Below are positions 59,001 through 64,000 of a stretch of DNA of 64,000 bases, piece after piece. The translations under genes and the position numbers were made by a program. How positions within the stretch are numbered: the first letter of the stretch is position 1; the number at the start of each line of letters is the position of its first letter. Source of the stretch: Takakia lepidozioides (Eukaryota; Streptophyta; Takakiopsida; Takakiales; Takakiaceae); assembly GCA_030704615.1 (NCBI GenBank), contig CM060734.1:44594042-44658041 (forward strand), given 5' to 3'. Below the pieces are notes generated by a model that searched no databases, was not told the origin of the DNA, and worked only from the letters and a program-made list of their open reading frames with translations.

Positions 59001-59181
59001 AAAAGTAGAAACTGACGGGAGTTTCACAGATTTTTTAGTGAAGAAATATTTCACTAAAAATATATATATAGTTTTAAAAAAAAAATTGGATAAAGGACAT
59101 CCAAAATTCCCAGCAACCCAATTTTGCTATTTGTTTCCAATTTCCTCAAGGATGGAAGTCGGGACAACAATTCCATAAGCC

Positions 59182-59354
59182 CAGTGTCCAGAGGGAGAGA
59201 GAGGGAGAGATCAGGAAACAAAAAGAAAAAGAGGAAGGTGGGGGGTGGGGGAGTGACTGAGTAGCAGCTACTCAGTCACTCCCCCACCCCCGCCCCCCCC
59301 CCCCACCTTTTGTTTTTTCTTTGTTGCCCCCTCTCTCCCTCTCTCCCTCTCTCT
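59182..59354. repeat. Foldback element with a 24-bp perfect hairpin
   Basis: 59241-59264 is the exact reverse complement of 59268-59291, with a 3-base loop (CAG). Beyond the perfect stem, GAGGGAGAGA purine repeats on the left face CTCTCCCT pyrimidine repeats on the right, extending imperfect pairing to about 75 bp per arm. The right arm resembles 56726-56800. Confidence 0.92.
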
Positions 59355-59552
59355 AGCTATCGGATCGGGATCTAATCATTTTTTCTTAAGCCTATGTGGT
59401 TTGAAATTGGTATGATTCAACTTAATCCTTGATCCATTTTTTTGCTTCATCCATGCCCAATGAATGCTGTACCTAGGTTTTTATCGTGGACGAATGACAT
59501 CCATACAGGATGACATCAGAGATGAATGCCTATTAATGTTATCAGTTATACA

Positions 59553-59579
59553 CGATTTCATCCACACTGGATGAAATCG
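59553..59579. repeat. 12-bp perfect palindrome of the TTTCATCC family
   Basis: CGATTTCATCCA (59553-59564) and TGGATGAAATCG (59568-59579) are exact complements around a 3-base loop. Confidence 0.9.
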
Positions 59580-59652
59580 CGTGGAGTGAGGCCTTATCAC
59601 TTTGCTAAACCTAAAAAAAAGCACGAAGCTCGTGCTTGAGCTTGTGTTGGAG

Positions 59653-60430
59653 TGAATGGTGACGGCTAAGTGCTCCTGCTGCATGAATTCATGGCGTTTG
59701 ATGCTTATGGAGAAGCGTAATGAAGGCTTTGCAGCCTGACAGCTGAATTCCAGGTTTAATTGATGGTCTCAACATATGCTTTGGCGGCTGTGTCTTCATA
59801 CCTGAGCTACTGGATTGCATTCAAGCTTCTGCTGGTGTGAATGATGGCGGCTAGGTGCTTATACTGCATAAATCCAAGGCATTTGGTGCTTATGGAGAGA
59901 CGTAATGAGGGCTTTGCAGCCTGGCAGCAGAATTCCAGACTTAATTGCTGGTCTCGGCATGTGCCTTGGCGGCTATGTCTTCATACCCGATTACATGAGC
60001 TTCTGCTGGTGCAAATGGTGGCTGCTAGGTGCTTTTACTGCAGGAATCCGAGGCATTTGAGCCTGATTCCTGGCCTAATTGCTGGTCTGGGCATGTGCAT
60101 TGGCGGCTATGTCTTCCCACCTGATTGCATAAGCTTCTGCTGGTGTGAATGGGGGCTGCTAAGTGCTTTTACTGCAGGAATCTGAAGCATTTGATGCTTA
60201 TGGTGAGGCCTTATGAAGACTTTACAGCCTGATTCCAGGGCTAATTGCCATGTGCATTGGCGGCTATGTCTTTACACTGGAAATGCTGCTGGAATTGAAT
60301 GCATTCAGGGTGTTTTGATGTTTCTGGACCTGCACATTGAAGGCTATGCAACCTGGCATCTGAAATCCAAGCCTAATTACCAAGCTTTGCATGCGCATGT
60401 GCGGCTGGGTCTTCAACTCCTCTACTGGTA
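59653..60430. repeat. Five-unit degenerate tandem array (about 130-185 bp units)
   Basis: Unit starts at about 59653, 59838, 60012, 60146 and 60293. Each has GGCGGCT...GTGCTT, a GCATTTGATGCTTATGG-like block, TTTGCAGCCTG, CCAGGCCTAATTGC and TTGGCGGCTATGTCTTCA. Unit 3 lacks the middle. Length differences are not multiples of three, so the long ORF through the array is accidental. Confidence 0.88.
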
Positions 60431-62079
60431 GCTACTTCTTTTTTTCTGCGAAGCAATCAATTTGGTTGCTAGCTGAACCCTTGAATGCTCATTGATGAAG
60501 CTGCAGCACCTGCATGGTTTTCAGGGAGTCTCTCTCACTTGATAAACTCCTCATTCTTTTCAGCAAAGCAATCTATTTGCACTTGTTTGAATGCACGTCT
60601 TGGACACCATGTCGCAGGCTTCGCCACTTCCACAAGCCTTCAAGGTCTTGTTAATGCTTTGTTCCCTGCATATGCTTGCTTTAGATTGTATGTATGACAT
60701 CGATAGCAAGTGTGAAGGTCTGTTAGTCACCCGATGCATCCTCACTAACACACAAAATATCTTTTGTGGTGGTTTTTGGGACGAGCGCAGGTGAGGATCT
60801 TCACCTTACATAATGTTTGAAGCTTGCAGATGCGAAGAACTCTGCATAAAATGTGGCTGATGCTGAATGCAACTACTACTCCAATGAGACATCAGGGGAG
60901 GACCTATTTTGTACTCTTTAACTTGTTCTCTAGTTGTTGACAACTCAGTTTACATGATTAAAGGGCAGCATATGCTAGCATTCATAGAATACACATATTT
61001 TACTGAAAGGTATCTATTTTCTTGACATAGCCGCATTGTGGCATTTTTTGACCTTTGCTGCAGCTTGACAAGGCAGTATGTTGCCTTCTCCAATTTTTGT
61101 CTTTTGATGAGTCAAGACAGCTCTGGTTTATGCAGCTTATGTTCAGATCATACCTGGCAGTGCTTATTTAGCTTCTTCAGAATACATACATTCTTTTAAG
61201 CTACCACATGCTATTGGTTTTGATCTAATAACAAACATGTACATCTTGAGCTTTTTTCTTACTTTGGCAGAATGATGATAAGGCCCTGGAACATCAACCC
61301 CAGGCCTGATTCTGCTTAGGAAACACTCAAATAGTACTGCTGCTGCAATCATTGCTTAGTAAAAGTACTTTGCAATGTTTTTATGGAAGCCTCTCGAGCA
61401 GACTTGGTCTCGCTTAAATGCTGCCAGTCATTTTGGGAACATAACCTGCTACATAGTTATAGTGTTTGAACCAGGAACAATGGGGCAATCACACATTTAT
61501 AACTATTAGGTACTGGTACCCTGGACCTAAAAGTTGCCTTATGGAAGCCTATCTGTTTTGTACTTTAGCAGAATGTGGATAAAGCCCTGAAGCAAACACT
61601 TCAGGCCTGGGCCTGCTGCTGATAAGTTCAAATACGATCTATGAATGCATTGTTTGTTTTGCTAACCACTATGCAAATGCTCTTGAGGATGTTTGTTTAA
61701 AAGACATGGTTTCTTTTAAAACTTTCCAGCTGTTCTTGGGAACATATCTTGCTAAGTGGTAGATATATTTCAATATGGCTGAGAGATGCAATTACTCTGC
61801 TCTATGGAATATGAAACCAGTATGTTTTGATGGTGATAGATTTTTTTTTCTTTCTATGATGAATATCTTACAATTCCCACCCTCCCACCGAGAGATTTCA
61901 GATACCCTGAAGTCTTCATGATTCAATCAAATCGGATGCTATGTGTGAACGGAGATGTTAGATAGTGCCTTCTAAGGAGGTTGCTATGTCCTTTTCTGAC
62001 AATGACTTTAAAAGTCTTGTCTATGTCTTGACATGACATGAATATCTTCCCTCTCCTTCTCTCTTTTTAACTTTTTCTG
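60431..62079. other. Intergenic DNA with one diverged direct repeat
   Basis: 61265-61460 and 61566-61760 share ordered words (GCAGAATG, GATAAGGCCCTG, CAGGCCTG, GGGAACATA), a diverged about 300-bp direct repeat. No gene is recognised. Confidence 0.45.
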
Positions 62080-62262
62080 CAGAGGGTTTAACTCTAAGGT
62101 TAAGAAAACCATGCTTTGTTGCATTATTAGACCTGCCTTGGAGTACGGATCTGCAATATGGGTTGATAAATCTGTAGTGTCCAAAGCCATGTCTGTTGCC
62201 ATGAGATTATATGATGAAAATGAAGTTGGGCAAAAAACTTCTCTGAACTTGTTTCCACGGCA
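62080..62262 (+). mobile_element. LINE family B, copy D, with internal deletion
   Basis: The plus strand codes SKVKKTMLCCIIRPALEYGS, then AIWVDKS joined directly to SKAMSVAMRL and NEVGQKTSLNLFP. RPALEYGS is a typical C-terminal RT/thumb motif. About 100 residues present in copy A are missing at the join. It is cut off at 62262 by a GC-rich insert. Confidence 0.78.
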
Positions 62263-62945
62263 GGCGTAGAATTTGCGACGCCCGGCCATCGCATGGGCAT
62301 CGTCAAAATGACGTCGCAAAAATGCGATGTATGGGGGTCGCGAGCTCCCGCCCCAACTCCCGTAACTGCCGGACGTCGCTTTTCAGGCTGTCCGCGCCGA
62401 TGGCAGGGGCCTCCGTCGAGCGACGTCTCGCCGTCGTGGCCCTCCAGTCGACGCGTTGGTGGGAGCGCCGGCGCGGTGTCGCATCTTTTTTTTTTTTCTA
62501 ACATGTCCGGAAGTCCCATCATAAAACCCAAAACACGTGGCGTAAGCCGGGTGGTACGCCAAGTGACTATTGGGCGTGGCAAAAAAAACAGCAGGAGTAG
62601 GAGACGGGCTCCGCCATGCCCGGTGTGGGTTTTGGCGACGCGCTGCGTCTGCGTCGTTTTTTTTATATATTTAATATTAAAAAAAAATATGGCACAGGCA
62701 AGGTGGCGGGCTACGCGTTGGCGACGCGCTGCGTCGTTTTTTTTATATATTTAATATTAAAAAAAAAATATGGCACAGGCAAGGTGGCGGGCTACGCGAA
62801 CGCCAGGGCGTCGCGGCTTGCGACCCCCGGACAAAAAAACACGTCGCAAGGGGGTGTCGGGGTTGCCGCCCGCAAATGGGGGATTGGCGACGCGCAAAAA
62901 ACACGTGTCGTCGTGGCGACGTCCTGCAGTCGCAAGGGCAGTCTA
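62263..62945. mobile_element. GTCGCAA/TTGCGAC-rich insert
   Basis: Strongly GC- and CpG-rich unlike its neighbours. It starts near TTTGCGACG (62272) and ends near CAGTCGCAAGGG (62928-62938), so ends are short inverted repeats. GTCGC/GCGAC words recur throughout. It contains an 80-bp tandem duplication at 62651-62806. It interrupts LINE copy D. No transposase; long ORFs here follow from base composition. Confidence 0.55.
62651..62806. repeat. 80-bp tandem duplication with TTAATATTAA palindrome
   Basis: GCGTCGTTTTTTTTATATAT at 62651 recurs at 62731. Each unit has an AT core (ATATATTTAATATTAA, poly-A) flanked by GC-rich GGCGGGCTACGCG. Confidence 0.93.
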
Positions 62946-64000
62946 GTGGTGGGGGGGGGGGGGGGGGTTGGGGGTTGATTTTGGGGGTGAATTGGGGTGG
63001 TTTTTGTTTTTTGTCTGGTTTTGTTTTTGGGATGAGAGACCTTACAGTTCCATTTCTACTGATTTAGCAGGTACACAATTGAGCAAGCATGAATCGGGTG
63101 AGGACGGTGCGACACATGAATAAGATGGAAGATGGAAAGATGCAAATATATTTACAGGAATGAGCTGAAAAGCTCACAAGGGTTCAGTAGGCTGACCTGG
63201 GACCTACATGGACTAGACTAGTCATCATCATCCTTATCGTAGTGGAGGACTCAGAGCTATCCGATGAGCCTGATGACTCCGCACCCTTGCCAGAGCACCT
63301 AAATGAGGCGGCGTTCCCTAAGTGCACAGAGCTCTCATTCAATCCCTGGCCATGACCCTCCCTCATCCATACGAGTGCGTGTAGTGCACTCATCCCCTCC
63401 GTGTTGGGCCATGTTCTTCATGAGGGATTGGTCAACCATGCTCCTGGCGTAGTTGTACTCTACCGGACATGGCTTCCTCTCCAAACGCGCGTTGCTACAC
63501 ATGCCACAAATTAAAGTCAGTTCTTCGCGATGATGGGCCAGAAAGAAGACATAACAAAATCCATAGGGAAGTACGACTTACAAATCGCAAGATATAAAAC
63601 CCTGGATCCGCCGGTGCACCACTTGTGTGTGGATTCGTGCTTGGTCAAGGCGGATTATTTATTGTTCGCGTGCCCGGTCAAATTTGGCCTTGTTTGTGGC
63701 ATCAGTCTCTCCCGCAATGAGTGCATCCCACGATACCTATGCACCCCCAAACCCCCCCCCCCAACAATTAGTGAATACACACATACGTTGCATCGAATCC
63801 ACCTCATTAATGTACATGTGACAAATGGAAGGTGACATGATTCAGGATTTGGCCCCCTTTCCATTGCCCTCGAATGATCTATCTGGCACGGTACCTCATG
63901 TCCTTCAAGTTTCGCCCCACCATCTCCATCACCTTTGTGTCACTCCAATTGCCCGGAAACCGGCGTCTAGCTCACGGGCATACGCCCGCTTCGCGCCAAA
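62946..64000. other. Right edge: poly-G tract and unresolved, possibly transposase-related DNA
   Basis: A run of 17 G at 62951-62967. On the minus strand, 64000-63880 can be read as KRAYARELDAGFRAIGVT followed by MEMVGRNLKDMRYRAR. This looks like the helical MYB/SANT-type DNA-binding region of some transposon proteins, but stops interrupt it. A Ser-rich minus-strand frame at 63184-63393 may belong to the same decayed element. Weak evidence. Confidence 0.35.

Noticed and set aside
59841-60185. 114-codon ORF with Cys/His-rich repeats
   Set aside because: It follows the degenerate tandem array, whose unit lengths differ by non-multiples of three; the protein is not conserved between units.
59653-60430. 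CRISPR-like periodic repeat
   Set aside because: Units are long, degenerate and contiguous with no unique spacers, in a plant nuclear context.
62293-62978. Two long ORFs (153 and 120 codons)
   Set aside because: They arise from the GC-rich, stop-poor composition of the GTCGCAA insert and pass through poly-A and poly-G runs.

Overview
The window reads as nuclear DNA of a land plant. Typical plant protein families are present, many are split by GT-AG introns of about 80 to 1,400 bases, and the genes sit among decayed LINE, Ty3 and MITE-like repeats. There is no rRNA, tRNA, CRISPR array or bacterial-style operon. The lineage cannot be fixed from sequence alone; a seed-free plant (bryophyte, lycophyte or fern) is a low-confidence guess from the intronless KCS and fucosyltransferase genes and the repeat mixture.

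Ten protein genes can be supported, and the intron phases were checked by hand. (1) 284-2946 +, a mitochondrial IF1-like small membrane protein. (2) 6469-11107 -, a CHIP-type TPR/U-box ubiquitin ligase carrying a one-base lesion in a homopolymer. (3) 13234-14838 -, a secreted RNase T2. (4) 20662-26475 -, ureidoglycine aminohydrolase in 12 exons. (5) 27188-28744 +, an intronless 3-ketoacyl-CoA synthase, divergent from gene 4. (6) 31713-32093 -, a small protein resembling complex I B14.5a/NDUFA7. (7) 32801-33289 +, an oxidoreductase-like (OXLD1-type) CxxC protein, divergent from gene 6. (8) 38808-40595 +, a GT37 fucosyltransferase. (9) 42246-46620 -, a serine carboxypeptidase-like protein in nine exons. 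(10) 49757-50644 +, an NFD6-like mitochondrial protein. These are unrelated housekeeping or metabolic genes, not a cluster. Four of them (1, 6, 10 and probably 7) look mitochondrial. A processed ADF/cofilin pseudogene lies at about 29.34-29.62 kb beside a LINE remnant.

The rest is accessory DNA. LINE ORF2 remnants of two types lie at 3.5-5.9, 29.7-31.0, 12.0-13.0, 33.7-34.0, 56.0-56.7 and 62.1 kb. A PHD-finger-coding element fragment interrupts the first of them. A deleted Ty3 chromovirus 3' end lies at 53.6-54.8 kb. The distal 55-64 kb is repeat-rich, with GGATGAAA/TTTCATCC tracts, a 24-bp perfect hairpin, a five-unit tandem array and a GTCGCAA-rich insert. Two hAT-like MITEs (19.3 and 36.1 kb) have TIRs built from CTGGTAT and near-identical flanking octamers. 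A 2.66-kb segment at 16.15-18.81 kb has inverted terminal arms. No novel gene system was found. The strongest unusual signals are the motif-saturated short elements, the ADF retropseudogene and the CHIP frameshift.
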